A DNA stretch of 63,345 nt from Clostridia bacterium (GTDB taxonomy: Bacteria; Bacillota; Clostridia; Oscillospirales; Acutalibacteraceae), in contig JAFULG010000004.1 of assembly GCA_017473435.1 (NCBI GenBank), forward strand, positions 1 to 63,345, written 5' to 3'. A model generated the notes under the pieces. It did no database searches and was not told the DNA's origin. It saw only the letters and a list, made by a program, of their open reading frames with translations. How positions within the stretch are numbered: position 1 is the stretch's first letter; the number at the start of each line of letters is the position of its first letter. A program made the position numbers and the translations under genes. This document shows positions 42,405 through 52,701 of this stretch, piece by piece.

Positions 42405-42450
42405 AAACAGATGTATTTTACGGACAAAAATGACCTTAATACATCTGTTT
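42405..42450 (-). terminator. M20 peptidase terminator
   Basis: A perfect 13-base stem, AAACAGATGTATT with AATACATCTGTTT, has a 20-base loop and lies between the M20 gene and the XRE gene promoter. Confidence 0.7.
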
Positions 42451-42472
42451 GATTCAGGATTCGGGTTTAGCC

Positions 42473-43795
42473 TTAAGCCTCTTTGATTATGTATCTGTAG
42501 AAATCAACAGCAGGAGCAAGTGTATCAATATAAACGTTTTCATCAATACCGTGAACAGAATCAAGCTGCTGCTTATCAATCTTGAAGGGAACGAATCTGA
42601 GACAGTTATCGCATACTCTGTTAAAATATCTGCTGTCTGTTGCAGCGTTCATAATGTAGGGAACGGGCTTATATTCGGGGAAGATATTGTTAACTGCCTT
42701 CTCGATGAACTTAAATGCCTCGCCGTTGAAATCGGTAATACCGGATTCAATACCGTCATCGGTAATCACTGTTTCAATATCATATTTCTTTGCGAGAGCC
42801 GTGATTGCATCAACGCTTGACTTCTTACCCTGATGATGTGAGAAACGCATATTACCCACAACCCATGCCTCCTGAGGAATAACGTTTGTACCCTCAGAGC
42901 CTTTACTCATTGTAAATGCAAGAGTTGTACGAAGAAGAGCCGCACCGGCAGGTGAAATCATAGGCATCACCTTTTTAAGCACAGGCTTGAATGCATTTAC
43001 ATTTGAGCAGGCAGTTTTCATAACACCGCTCATTGTGGGAGAGAAACGGGTAAGCATCTCTTTAACTGTATCGGACATATGAACTTCAAAGCATTCTGCC
43101 TTTTCAGCCTCTGCCATAAACTTACCGAGACGCACAAGCGGAGTGTTTTTACCGGGAGCGGAAGCATGTCCGCCGTTGGATTTAGCAATGAACTTAAGAT
43201 CAACATAACCCTTCTCACCAACACCGATCATAGCAAAGGTACCGTCAGCACCGCCGATGGGATCGTACATAATCATACCGCCCTCATCGAGCACCATGTG
43301 GAATTTGATTCCTCTTTTCTGAAGCTCAATGGAAATTGCATCGCCGCCTTCACCGCCGATTTCCTCAGTGCAGGCAGTTACAAAATACGTATCTCTTTTA
43401 GGTGTATATCCTTCCCTGATAAGCTCTTCTGCGGCCTGGAACATCATAGCCATACCGCCCTTTGTATCAAGTGTGCCTCTTCCCCATACTCTGCCGTCAG
43501 CAATAGCACCTGAAAAAGCAGGATGAGTCCATTCACCGCTGGCTTCAACAACATCGTGGTGGTTCATAAGAAGAATAGGCTTAAGTCCGGGGTCTGTACC
43601 CTTCCATTTAAGAAGAAGACTACCTTCAAAATTTTCAACCTCTGCTGTAGCAAAAAGGGTGGGATAGGTTTCACGAAGCACCTCATGAAAGCCGAGGAAC
43701 TTATTAATGTCCTGATTTGTTCTTGATGAAATTGTTTCAACCTTGATGAGCTTTGAAAGAATTTCAGCATACTGCATTGAACGGGTTTCACTCAT
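42473..43795 (-). CDS. M20-family metallopeptidase
   Basis: 440 residues, cytoplasmic. Typical metal-site segments are LLMNHHDVVEA (His and Asp), GRGTLDTKGGMAMM (bridging Asp) and TACTEEIGGEGG (catalytic Glu and metal Glu). The dimerisation domain is about 190-320 (GGHASAPGKNTPLVRL). The length and the sequence YDPIGGADGTFAMIGVGEKG are like PM20D1/carboxypeptidase-S type members rather than DapE. It probably cleaves N-acyl amino acids or dipeptides. AGGAG precedes the ATG. Its neighbours do not reveal a substrate. Confidence 0.88.
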   Translation of the reverse strand: MSETRSMQYAEILSKLIKVETISSRTNQDINKFLGFHEVLRETYPTLFATAEVENFEGSLLLKWKGTDPGLKPILLMNHHDVVEASGEWTHPAFSGAIADGRVWGRGTLDTKGGMAMMFQAAEELIREGYTPKRDTYFVTACTEEIGGEGGDAISIELQKRGIKFHMVLDEGGMIMYDPIGGADGTFAMIGVGEKGYVDLKFIAKSNGGHASAPGKNTPLVRLGKFMAEAEKAECFEVHMSDTVKEMLTRFSPTMSGVMKTACSNVNAFKPVLKKVMPMISPAGAALLRTTLAFTMSKGSEGTNVIPQEAWVVGNMRFSHHQGKKSSVDAITALAKKYDIETVITDDGIESGITDFNGEAFKFIEKAVNNIFPEYKPVPYIMNAATDSRYFNRVCDNCLRFVPFKIDKQQLDSVHGIDENVYIDTLAPAVDFYRYIIKEA

Positions 43796-43891
43796 ATTTT
43801 AACATCTCCTGTATAAATAATGAATAAATTATAGCACATATAAAACGGAAAATAAAGTGTTTTTAAGAATTAAGCATCAGTGCACTCACTT

Positions 43892-44455
43892 TTAGCGTGA
43901 CGGCAGTCTGCTCATATATATTCCGCCGTTTTCCTTAAGCCACCTGTTACACCTTTTGTATTCGGGGAACACCCTATCAATTTCCGCATAAAACTGCGGT
44001 GAATGGTTCATATGTTTCCGATGACAAAGCTCGTGAACAACAACGCTGTCAATAATTTCATCCGGAAGCAAGGCAAGCAGACAGTTAAAATTAAGATTCC
44101 CCTTTGAAGAGCAGCTTCCCCAACGGGTTTTCTGACAGCGGATTGTAATTCTTCCGTAAGTAACACCGACAAGCGGAGCATAATACTTAACCTTTTCCTG
44201 AACAATCAGCCTTGCTCTTTCATAAAGAGCCTTTATCTCTTTTTCGATAAAGGGTCGGGCAGCTTCAAGAGCCTTCTGCTGTTCGGACATCCTGACAAGG
44301 TGCTTTTCAATCCAAGGCTTTTTGGTTTCAATAAAATTATAAATATCCTTCTCCTTCATCCGCAACGGCGCCCGAGCAATGATTTCACCGTTTTTGAGCT
44401 GTATTGCAAGGGTTTTGCGGTCACTACGGATTACTGTTATTTTCAAATCAGGCAT
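43892..44455 (-). CDS. YgjP-type zinc metallohydrolase (DUF45)
   Basis: 187 residues, soluble. The metal motif VVHELCHRKHMNHSPQFY (HExxH with a third His downstream) and the typical RCQKTRWGSCSSKGNLNFN block are intact. Members are wss1/SprT-like in fold but with unknown substrates in most bacteria. AAGGAG precedes the ATG; it follows the GH43 gene by 14 bases and is probably on its transcript. Confidence 0.9.
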   Translation of the reverse strand: MPDLKITVIRSDRKTLAIQLKNGEIIARAPLRMKEKDIYNFIETKKPWIEKHLVRMSEQQKALEAARPFIEKEIKALYERARLIVQEKVKYYAPLVGVTYGRITIRCQKTRWGSCSSKGNLNFNCLLALLPDEIIDSVVVHELCHRKHMNHSPQFYAEIDRVFPEYKRCNRWLKENGGIYMSRLPSR

Positions 44456-44469
44456 AATATGCTCCTTTT

Positions 44470-45363
44470 TTATTCAAAACCGTAAAAATCAACAAGTCTT
44501 TTATACTCCTCATCACTTATACTAAGCATTGAGCCGTGGCGCGGCTTAAGGTGATCAAGAGAATATAGGTTTTTATCAACAGGCGTAAAGTGAACAAGAT
44601 CCTCACTTTCCTGCATAAAGTATCCACCCGATTTAAACTGGTCTGCAATGAGAATAAATTTACCCGCTTCCTCATTGAAATACATACAGTTACCCTCGAG
44701 AGCCGTATCGGCAAGGGAGATTTTTCTGTCTTCGGGCTCCTCAAAAGGACCTGACGTCGTATCCGAAACCACGCAGCAGATTCCGTCCTTTTCACCGTCT
44801 GCTACAAAAAGATAGTATCTGCCGTCCTTTTCAAGCATATCACCGTCAATAGCGCACAATCCGCTTTTCGGCTTATAAAGAATCTGCGGCTCTGTAGTGA
44901 GGGAGGAAAAATCTTTTGTGTAGGCATACCAGGGAATAGTATCGAGATTGCTGTCACGGTTAAGATGCGTCCAGTATATCATATATTCGCCGCGAGTCTT
45001 ATCAAAAATCACCTCAGGAGCCCAGACACGCACAGCATCGCGTGTTGAGGAAAACTGTGTAAAATCGATTATCCTCTCATTTTTCCATTCGGTCAGGTCA
45101 TCGCTGTCCCACACAACCATAGAATTATTGTTAGCCCAGCCCTCATCGCTTTTCATATCTGTCGCTATTATATGAAATATGCCCTCATTGTCACGGAAGA
45201 TAAAAGGGTCACGGCAGCATTTTTTACCTAAGGTCTGTGTAATCACCTCGCGATTACCGTTAAGAGCCCTGAAATTATATCCGTCTTCGGAAACGGCAAA
45301 GTGTACACGCTCCTGTTCAGGATCGTTGCCTGTAAAGTAGCAGAAAAGGTAATTTTTCATCAT
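44470..45363 (-). CDS. Cytoplasmic GH43-family glycosidase
   Basis: 297 residues, no signal peptide. CRDPFIFRD (base), VWAPEVIFDKTRGEYMIYW, AIDGDMLEKDGRYYLF (modulator) and ALEGNCMYFNEE (acid) are all in place. It is related to the GH43 at 30624, sharing the ending RHGSMLSISDEEYKRL. AGGAG precedes ATGATG, so either ATG could serve. First of a pair with the YgjP-type gene. Confidence 0.85.
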   Translation of the reverse strand: MMKNYLFCYFTGNDPEQERVHFAVSEDGYNFRALNGNREVITQTLGKKCCRDPFIFRDNEGIFHIIATDMKSDEGWANNNSMVVWDSDDLTEWKNERIIDFTQFSSTRDAVRVWAPEVIFDKTRGEYMIYWTHLNRDSNLDTIPWYAYTKDFSSLTTEPQILYKPKSGLCAIDGDMLEKDGRYYLFVADGEKDGICCVVSDTTSGPFEEPEDRKISLADTALEGNCMYFNEEAGKFILIADQFKSGGYFMQESEDLVHFTPVDKNLYSLDHLKPRHGSMLSISDEEYKRLVDFYGFE

Positions 45364-45428
45364 CGTTCTCCTGTTAAGTATTATATTTTAATTCTAACAC
45401 AAATTATCCTTGCTTTTCAAGCGCAGAA

Positions 45429-45460
45429 ATCCCCTCTGATATATGAAAATCAGAGGGGAT
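45429..45460. terminator. Terminator after the interrupted GH95 gene
   Basis: The perfect 12-base stem ATCCCCTCTGAT pairs with ATCAGAGGGGAT, with T tracts on both sides. Confidence 0.8.
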
Positions 45461-45468
45461 CAAGTTTT

Positions 45469-48102
45469 TTATCTTTCAAATGTAACAGTCTTTGTTTCGC
45501 CTTGAGCGAAGGCAACAGTCTGCACATCACTGCCGTATACGCTCAACTTTATTGTCTGAGCCGCATCGCTTGTTACGGTGATCTTCACTTCATCGCTGTT
45601 CCATTCAAGGTCAACCTCTGCATTTGTCCTTGCACGAAGACCCTCAATGCTGCCCTGGCTCCACTCATCGGGAAGAGCGGGTAATGCTTCAATTACACCT
45701 GTATTTGAGTAAAGGAGCATTTCATCAATGATACCGATTGTGCCGATTGTTGTATCCGTACAGAACACACCCCAACCGCCGTGGGTATAATGGTCAGCCA
45801 TAAGGGAGGTATATTAGATGTTATCTGCCATAAGAGCCATAAGTGAGTTGTAGCAGGAATCGGCATTCTTGAGTCTTGCACCTACAAGCGCCTTATGCAC
45901 CCAACCGTGTGATGCAGTATCATCCTCGCCCTGATTTTCTCTGTTGCGGTTCTCGATAGCCTGATTACAGGCGTCTACAAGAGCCTGATTATCCTGAGTT
46001 TCATAGGCAGGCCATGCAGGATAGAGATGGCTTATATGACGGTGCTTATTGTTTTCCTCGTATTCCTTCATTGCCCATTCACAAAGAGCACCGCTCTCGT
46101 CGTACTTGTATTCAGGAAGAAGTTCAGCAAGAGCTTCCCACTTAGCGACTCTCTCCTCGTAGCCTTCGGCAGCAACAACCTTTTCCATTTCAATCGTCAT
46201 ACGAAGACCGTCACGGGCAGCTGCAATATCCATTGTTGCGTTTGCGGTAATTGTTGAATCGTAATCGCCGAGAGGATAGTTTTCGGGGGAATATGAGGGA
46301 ATAATGAGATATCTTTCACCCTCGAGAAGCTCTGTCTTGCCCTCTTCATATCTTGCATTGCCGTCAGCATCGGTGAAATATTCGGGTGTGACAATCTGCT
46401 CCCAGAAGTTAGCCTGCTTTGTAAGAAGCGGAAGAAGAATATCCTTTTCAAGATCAAGCATATCACCGTTATACTCTATAGTTCTGTTTCCGTAGCACTG
46501 CCAGAATTCATAAATGGGAAGAAGCATCCACGAAGCACCTGCATTCCAGTACTGGAAGGGATACCAACGGCTGTATTCAACCATCATAGCTCTGTCGCCG
46601 TCGGTGTTTACGGGCACCTGAATCGCATCGGTCATTCCGTAGGTTTTGGCGGCATTTTCTTCCCAGTCGGGAATCTGCTTGAGGACGAATTTAACATAGC
46701 TTTCGCCTGCTTCATAAATATTACCCGTGTTCATACCCGAGGACTGAAGGTTTACGTTGGCATCCATTGTATAAATGCCTCTCCAGCCGCTGTTCCATTC
46801 GCCCGACCACATACCGCAGAGTCTCGGATGAGTAGTGCCTGCACAGCATATCTGTGCATATCTGCCCTGGTTGTAGGCTCTTTCAACGAGTGAGGGAAGA
46901 AGAGTTTCGCTGTTCTGCTGAAGGGCGATAAGGTGCTCGTTTGCAACCTCTTCGTATCCGTCCGAGCCAAGATCAAACTTAACTGTATTGAAAAGTGCAG
47001 ACTGCTTTTCAGCATGAGGAGCAAGAGCCTTCTCATAGCTGAACTTACCGTCAACAGTATATTTTTCCGCTACGGCAGTAGTGTAAGCGTTAAGCACGTC
47101 TAAAAGTGCATAGCTTTCGGCATCCTTGAAATCCTCAAATTTACCCATATCAAAGGTACGGTCAGATTTTGTTATAAGATAAACCTCTTCTGCTCCGGTG
47201 ATTTTAATTGCCGCGTTCTGCTCTTTTGCTACGTTTTCACTGTCCATAGTGCTTTCAAGCACAACCCTTTCCTTGTTACCGCCAACAGTAATAACCTTTG
47301 TAAGACCGCACCAGCCGCCGTCCTTGAGCTCACTGCCCTCATAAGAGGGATAGTGTGCGATAAGTGAGATATAGGTTGCATCATCGTCAACGAGCTTCTT
47401 ATAGCGCATATCCTTCTCGTTACCTGCACCGAAGCCACGCAATGACCAGCAGTCCTGAAGGGAAACAGTCATATTGATTTTTGCGCCGAGAGTTGATTTT
47501 GTGATTTTTGTAATTGTTACATTATCCTCTCTCGAAGAGAACGTGACTCTTTCCCATCTGCCGAGAATATCGGTATACTTTACGCCAAGCTCTGCAGTTT
47601 CATAATCCGTCCAACGGATATAGTCATAATAAGGAAGCTTAGTGCTTTCTGTTCTGAGAACATGAGAGGGATGATAGGCATAAAAATATGTAGACTGTCT
47701 GCCGTCGCAATCCCAGGCAGCATTGCCGTTGATAACATTCTGTCTTGCATCGTGAAGCTGACCCGTAACCTCCTCGGGAGTGTAACGGGGATCCTGTGAA
47801 GGCATAAGAAAATGAATGTTATTATAAATGTAGCTGTCACTGTAAGGAGAGCCTGCAACGGTAACGCCGTTTTCGCCGTTTCCGCTGACCATACCGTCAA
47901 ACCAGCTTATTGTATCCTCGTGCTCGTTCGCATAAGGTACAAGCTCGGTATATTCCGTAGCGAATGCCTTTGTGTGGTCATTTTTAATCATATCAATATC
48001 TCCTGCTCTCATTAAATTCAGTGTTCCGGGAAAAAAGTTGCCACCGATAATAAGACATAACACAATATTGATAAATATCTTGATTTTTTCGATGATAAGC
48101 AT
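45469..48102 (-). pseudogene. GH95-family alpha-L-fucosidase/galactosidase, cut by an in-frame TAA
   Basis: The full frame would be 877 residues. The first 762 run from ATG 48102 (GAGGTG upstream, export-type hydrophobic N-terminus) to a TAA at 45816-45814. The same frame then continues at once (YTSLMADHYTHGGWG) for 115 further residues to 45469, including DTTIGTIGIIDEMLL and the GH95 end GSIEGLRARTNAEVDLEW. Family features are WFDGMVSGNGENGVTVAGSP at the start, the (alpha/alpha)6 barrel in the middle and HRHISHLYPAW. No ribosome site serves the downstream part. GH95 enzymes cut terminal alpha-1,2-fucose or galactose. The truncated form would lose the C-terminal domain and part of the barrel. 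Confidence 0.85.
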
Positions 48103-48208
48103 ATTAACACCTCGTTTTCTTCATTAAACATATTTTACATTATAATTCTTAAAATATCAATAAAAAGTGCCGTTCTCAGCTAATCCTGAAAACAGCACAA
48201 TTCTTTTA

Positions 48209-48979
48209 TTACAATTCAACAGCCTTACAGACTTCAGGTATGATGAACTCAATCTCAGGATGGTTCTTTTCTGTCATTTTTCTGAGTCTTTCAACGCTCA
48301 CCTCACGGGTAACAGGCGGAAAAGCATCGTCAAAATGGTCTACAAAAATTTTCTTAGGCTTATATTTGTCTATGAATGCCTTAGTTTTCTCAGGCACAAA
48401 AACACTTCCTCCGTTTGCCAGAATAAGAAGATCAATATCCTCGGGGTAGATTTCCTCGGGATGCTCACGGAAGGAGCCTGTAAGAAAAATCTTTTTACCC
48501 TCAGCTTCAATTTCATAGGCTACGATTTCTCCGCCTTCGGGCATTTTACGGTTAAGATATGCCACCTTGAAAAGCTTCGAAAGCATCATAATGCTTTTAG
48601 GCACAACGGTGAGAATATAAACCGGGTCAAAAACAATATGTCTGAACCTGCGCGGACGTATCGTATAATCTCCGATATGAATTTCCTCATCGGGTCGGAT
48701 TACCCTGAAGCGATTTTCCGACACGCCCTCCTTCATAAGGGTTTTCTTCGGAGTTTCCGTGCAATAAAACGGAACGCTTTTATCCGTTTCAGCCAGCTCG
48801 GGAATACTGTAAATATGGTCAAAATGGCCGTGAGTAATAAAAACTGCATCAAAGCCTGCAAATCCCTCAATCAGAGTTGTCTCTATGCGTTTATTCATAC
48901 GCACAAAGGGATCAAAAAGCAGCTTTGTTTTTCCGTCGTCAATTCCGATAGTTGCCGTACCGTACCAGGTAATTTTCAT
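48209..48979 (-). CDS. Metallo-beta-lactamase-fold hydrolase
   Basis: 256 residues, cytoplasmic. The metal motif THGHFDHIY (HxHxDH) is present, GSFREHPEEI and VDHFDD supply further ligands, and the N-terminal MKITWYGTATIGID is like UlaG/YcbL-type proteins. A stretch in the middle (VVPKSIMMLSKLFKVAYLNR) is unusual for the family and could be a lid. Substrate unknown. A strong ribosome site is not seen (AGGGTG). It is flanked by AT-rich gaps with no gene (48103-48208, 48980-49118). Confidence 0.82.
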   Translation of the reverse strand: MKITWYGTATIGIDDGKTKLLFDPFVRMNKRIETTLIEGFAGFDAVFITHGHFDHIYSIPELAETDKSVPFYCTETPKKTLMKEGVSENRFRVIRPDEEIHIGDYTIRPRRFRHIVFDPVYILTVVPKSIMMLSKLFKVAYLNRKMPEGGEIVAYEIEAEGKKIFLTGSFREHPEEIYPEDIDLLILANGGSVFVPEKTKAFIDKYKPKKIFVDHFDDAFPPVTREVSVERLRKMTEKNHPEIEFIIPEVCKAVEL

Positions 48980-49118
48980 TTTTTACACCCTCTTGATCAG
49001 TTTTAAACTGTGTTTTATAGTTTTATTATACAAAACAAGCGAAAGTGTATAACAAAATAAATGTAAATAATAAATTACCTGTTTGTTAAATATGCGTGTT
49101 CAAGCTGTAAAAGCCTGT

Positions 49119-50744
49119 TTAATTAAAGCTTCTCACCCAGTTTAAAAGAGAGCCGTGATGAGTATTTTCCCTGACCGTACCAAGCATATATTCTGTCACC
49201 GGACCGTTCCTTTTCATTTTCTCAAGTATTGCCTCCTGAAGCTCAGCAACCGTCATTTCATCATATAGCTTATCAGAAGCTTTAACCTTCATTTCCGCTG
49301 CGACTTTTATCTCTCCGACTTCATCCCTCTTTTCATTGCCACTTACGGGCGAAACTGCTTTTTTTATTTCCGCCATTTTCAAGGATCCGGTCCTTTCACC
49401 CTCAGGCTTATCGGCAATCCAGATTTCACCGCTGTTTCCGCTGATTTTCACCTGAATATGCCCTTCCTTTACTGTAAGCCTTTCGCCTGAAAGCGCACCG
49501 ATATATTCCCTTGCATTAACACAGGGCAGAGTCACCGTAACGTCGTCATCAGCATTATTTACCGTAACAATTACGCTCTTGCCGTCAAAATTTCTTTCAT
49601 AGGCAAAATGCGTTGTCTGCAAAAGAAGCTCTTTGTAGTCTCCATAGCAAAGAGCCGGTGTATTCTGACGAATTTTACCGAGGGTGGAAACGAGCTGCGT
49701 AAAAGGGTTCGCTTTTACGGCATCCCTGTAATCGTCATAATTCAAAGCAGGTCTTAATAAATCGTCCGAGCCTCTCTCCTTCCTGCCCTCAATACCAAGC
49801 TCTGAGCCGTAATAAACAGACGGTATGCCCGGCAAGGTGTAAAGCATAATATGAACAGGCACAAAATGAGCCTTGTTTTTAAGCTTGGTGTAAATACGCT
49901 CCACATCGTGATTGTCAACAAAGGTATAAAGCTTGATTCTGTCCCCCGTCATATCTCTGACATACTTGATTGTGTGAGCAATTTCAAAGTAATTACGGTC
50001 ATTATGAGCGGAGTAAAGAGCCTTGTGAAGCATATAATTTGTAACGGAATGAAGGGTACCGTCATTTGCCCAGCGCGAATAATTGCCGTGAATGACCTCA
50101 CCCATCAGCCAGAAATCGGGCTTCACCTCGTTTGCCGTCTGACGTAAAGCCCTCATATATTCAAAATCCATAACATCAGCTGCATCAAGGCGTAATCCGT
50201 CAATATCAAACTCGCTTACCCAGAATCGGATTACATCGCAGATATAGTCCCTTACGGCAGGATTGCGCTGATTAAGCTTGACAAGCAGATCATAACCGCC
50301 CCAGTTTTCATAGGAAAAGCCGTCATTGTACGAATTATTTCCCTTGAAATTCACATTACAGTACCAATCCTTATAAACAGAGCCTTCTCTTTTTTCTTTT
50401 ATATCCTTAAACGCGAAAAAGTCTCTGCCCGTATGGTTGAACACACCGTCCAGAATTACTCTGATGCCATTTTTGTGACATTCGGAAACAAAGCTTGTCA
50501 GATCATCATTTGTGCCGAGTCTTGAATCAAGCTTTTTATAATCCGTCGTTTCGTAGCCGTGGCCCACAGCTTCAAAAAGCGGTCCGATATAAATTGCGTT
50601 GCAGCCGATTGCTTTAATATGATCAATCCACGGTAACAGCCTGTTAAGTCTGTGAACAGGCTCACCGTAAGGATTCTGCTTCGGAGCACCCGTCATTCCC
50701 AAGGGATAAATGTGATAAAACACAGCTTCGTCATACCATGCCAT
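49119..50744 (-). CDS. GH13 alpha-amylase-family enzyme, cytoplasmic, with C-terminal extension
   Basis: 541 residues, no signal peptide. The four conserved regions are DGVFNHT (99-105), GLRLDAADV with nucleophile Asp187, acid Glu216 (MGEVIHG) and FVDNHD with Asp280. The barrel ends near 380 and a domain-C sandwich near 455. The last about 85 residues are an unusual Lys/Glu-rich extension ending in a conserved-looking helix (LYDEMTVAELQEAILEKMKR) and a tail VRSFN. It probably degrades imported maltodextrin-type or related oligosaccharides. Ribosome site AGGAGG, clear. Confidence 0.88.
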   Translation of the reverse strand: MAWYDEAVFYHIYPLGMTGAPKQNPYGEPVHRLNRLLPWIDHIKAIGCNAIYIGPLFEAVGHGYETTDYKKLDSRLGTNDDLTSFVSECHKNGIRVILDGVFNHTGRDFFAFKDIKEKREGSVYKDWYCNVNFKGNNSYNDGFSYENWGGYDLLVKLNQRNPAVRDYICDVIRFWVSEFDIDGLRLDAADVMDFEYMRALRQTANEVKPDFWLMGEVIHGNYSRWANDGTLHSVTNYMLHKALYSAHNDRNYFEIAHTIKYVRDMTGDRIKLYTFVDNHDVERIYTKLKNKAHFVPVHIMLYTLPGIPSVYYGSELGIEGRKERGSDDLLRPALNYDDYRDAVKANPFTQLVSTLGKIRQNTPALCYGDYKELLLQTTHFAYERNFDGKSVIVTVNNADDDVTVTLPCVNAREYIGALSGERLTVKEGHIQVKISGNSGEIWIADKPEGERTGSLKMAEIKKAVSPVSGNEKRDEVGEIKVAAEMKVKASDKLYDEMTVAELQEAILEKMKRNGPVTEYMLGTVRENTHHGSLLNWVRSFN

Positions 50745-50819
50745 GCAGTATCCTCCTGTAAAAAAAATTATAGTATTATAATTGTACCACTGACAAACCG
50801 TAGAGCAACAGTTTAGAAA

Positions 50820-52661
50820 TTATTTTTTCTCAAGGCAAAAAGCCCTCGCTCTGAAATCTCCGTCAAGAGAGCTCCCGAACTCTTTACATATATTCCAACC
50901 ATCAAGAATCCGTTCAAAAGACGGATTTGCTCCGTTTTTAAAGGTGTGTACAATGAATAATGCCTCATCGCCAAGCTCGCGCAATACAAGCTGATAGCCT
51001 TCGGGGTCGTTATAATCCGGAACGTTGCACTCAATTACGCTTGTAAAGCCGTCCTTGATGATATGCTTGATTTCATCGTAGAACTTAACGCTGTCAAGGG
51101 CAATCTGCCAGTTTTCCCCGGGCAGGTCGAAAATCTCACCGCTGATACAAAGTCTGCCGAGGAAGCCTGAAATAAGGCTGTAATATGTTCTGTGAATATC
51201 ATCCTTCGCACGAAGCACCGCCCAGATCTGACTCTGGGAAGGCTTTATCATTCTCTGTACATTGGCGGCAATTATGGGAATGCTTGTACACTCGTGAGCA
51301 TCGGAAAAGCTCGCCTGGGAGCAAAGCTCCATGGTTGACGGCTCGAGTCTGTGACCGCCGCTTGCACAGTTTTCTATTACCATATCGGGAAGCTGCACTT
51401 TGATTCTCTTAAAGTATTTCTGACTTGCAAGCACATACTGACGAAGTCCTTCTCCGAGGCTTTCCGCACCGTCACAGCCGATACCTATATTCTCATTATA
51501 ATCAACCTTAAGGTAGCCGTAGCCGCTGTCACGAAGAAGCTTTATCACCTTTTCGTCAAGATAGCTTACACACCACTCATCCCTTAAATCAAGGAAGCGG
51601 TGTCCCGAAACATTGAGAGGCGCACCCATACGGGAGAGCAGATGCTCCGTTTCGCCGTAAATCTGTGAAAGAGGAGCAACATTCTCCATTTCAAACCATA
51701 TACCGGGAATAAGACCGTAGGATTTTATCATATCGTTAACTTCCTTAAGGCCGTTCGGGAAAAGTGTCGGGCTTACATTCCAGTCACCGATGGTATCCCA
51801 CCAGTTTTTACCCTCTTCCTTATACCAGCCGCTGTCCATTACGAGGTATTTTACTCCGCTGCCCTGAAGCTTCTTTGCGGTTTTTTCAAGATTTTCTATT
51901 GTGGGATTACCCCATGAGGTGCAGTACTCGTTAAAAATTACAGGCAGGTCTGCGTCAACAGGTGATATATCCGGGTTCTGCGCCTTGACGAGCATATCGC
52001 AGACCTTTAAAAGGCTATCCCCGACAGCAACAACTGCCTTGGGTGTTGTAAAGCTTTCACCGGGAGCTATCTCCTTACACCAATGACCGTAATCGAAATC
52101 GGCAATACCGCCAAGAAGCGTAAGAGGCTCCTTATGACGGAAAAGCTCAACCTGCCAGCTTGAGGGTATGTAAAGCTGAACACCGATGAATTCCTTTGTA
52201 CTGCTGTTTTCTACACAGACAAAGGGAAACCATTTACGCACAGGCATCGAGCCTGTCTGTCCGAATTTTTCAATTCTGATACCGTGTCCGCTCCATGAGC
52301 GCTCCATATTAAGCTCTGTCAGCTTCTGACTTAAAAGCTTACCCTCGGCACTCCAGAAGGATGTTGCTCGGTGAAGGATATCAGAATCAATATCCGTAAG
52401 ACAGAAGGATGAAATCATATCGAGAGTTACTGTTTTATCAGTACAGTTTTCAAAAACCGTAAAGCACTCTGTCACGTCTCCCTTTCTGATATGGTAAGCC
52501 GTGATTTTATAACCGTCAGCGGACTCGTAAATATTTTTTTCATCATCGGCATAAGCAAGCTTACATTTCCATACGCTTTCGCTGTCTGCCATGGAAATGC
52601 CGTTGATGAAGTGACCGCCGAAGTCATCTCCTCTTATCTTAAACTGTACGCTGTAATCCAT
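50820..52661 (-). CDS. GH36 alpha-galactosidase-type enzyme
   Basis: 613 residues from ATG 52661 with AAGGAG upstream; a TTG start 24 bases earlier lies before that site. An N-terminal beta-supersandwich (about 1-240) leads to the TIM barrel (about 240-520): YLVMDSGWY, IPGIWFEMENVAP, nucleophile Asp387 (GYGYLKVDYN) and acid/base Asp454 (FSDAHE). No export signal, so it cleaves galactose from imported alpha-galactosides such as raffinose or melibiose, or from related sugars. It follows the esterase by about 40 bases in a minus-strand run. Confidence 0.9.
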   Translation of the reverse strand: MDYSVQFKIRGDDFGGHFINGISMADSESVWKCKLAYADDEKNIYESADGYKITAYHIRKGDVTECFTVFENCTDKTVTLDMISSFCLTDIDSDILHRATSFWSAEGKLLSQKLTELNMERSWSGHGIRIEKFGQTGSMPVRKWFPFVCVENSSTKEFIGVQLYIPSSWQVELFRHKEPLTLLGGIADFDYGHWCKEIAPGESFTTPKAVVAVGDSLLKVCDMLVKAQNPDISPVDADLPVIFNEYCTSWGNPTIENLEKTAKKLQGSGVKYLVMDSGWYKEEGKNWWDTIGDWNVSPTLFPNGLKEVNDMIKSYGLIPGIWFEMENVAPLSQIYGETEHLLSRMGAPLNVSGHRFLDLRDEWCVSYLDEKVIKLLRDSGYGYLKVDYNENIGIGCDGAESLGEGLRQYVLASQKYFKRIKVQLPDMVIENCASGGHRLEPSTMELCSQASFSDAHECTSIPIIAANVQRMIKPSQSQIWAVLRAKDDIHRTYYSLISGFLGRLCISGEIFDLPGENWQIALDSVKFYDEIKHIIKDGFTSVIECNVPDYNDPEGYQLVLRELGDEALFIVHTFKNGANPSFERILDGWNICKEFGSSLDGDFRARAFCLEKK

Positions 52662-52701
52662 ACTGCTCTCCTTGATTATTTCCAACTAATTTTTCTTTGC
52701 T

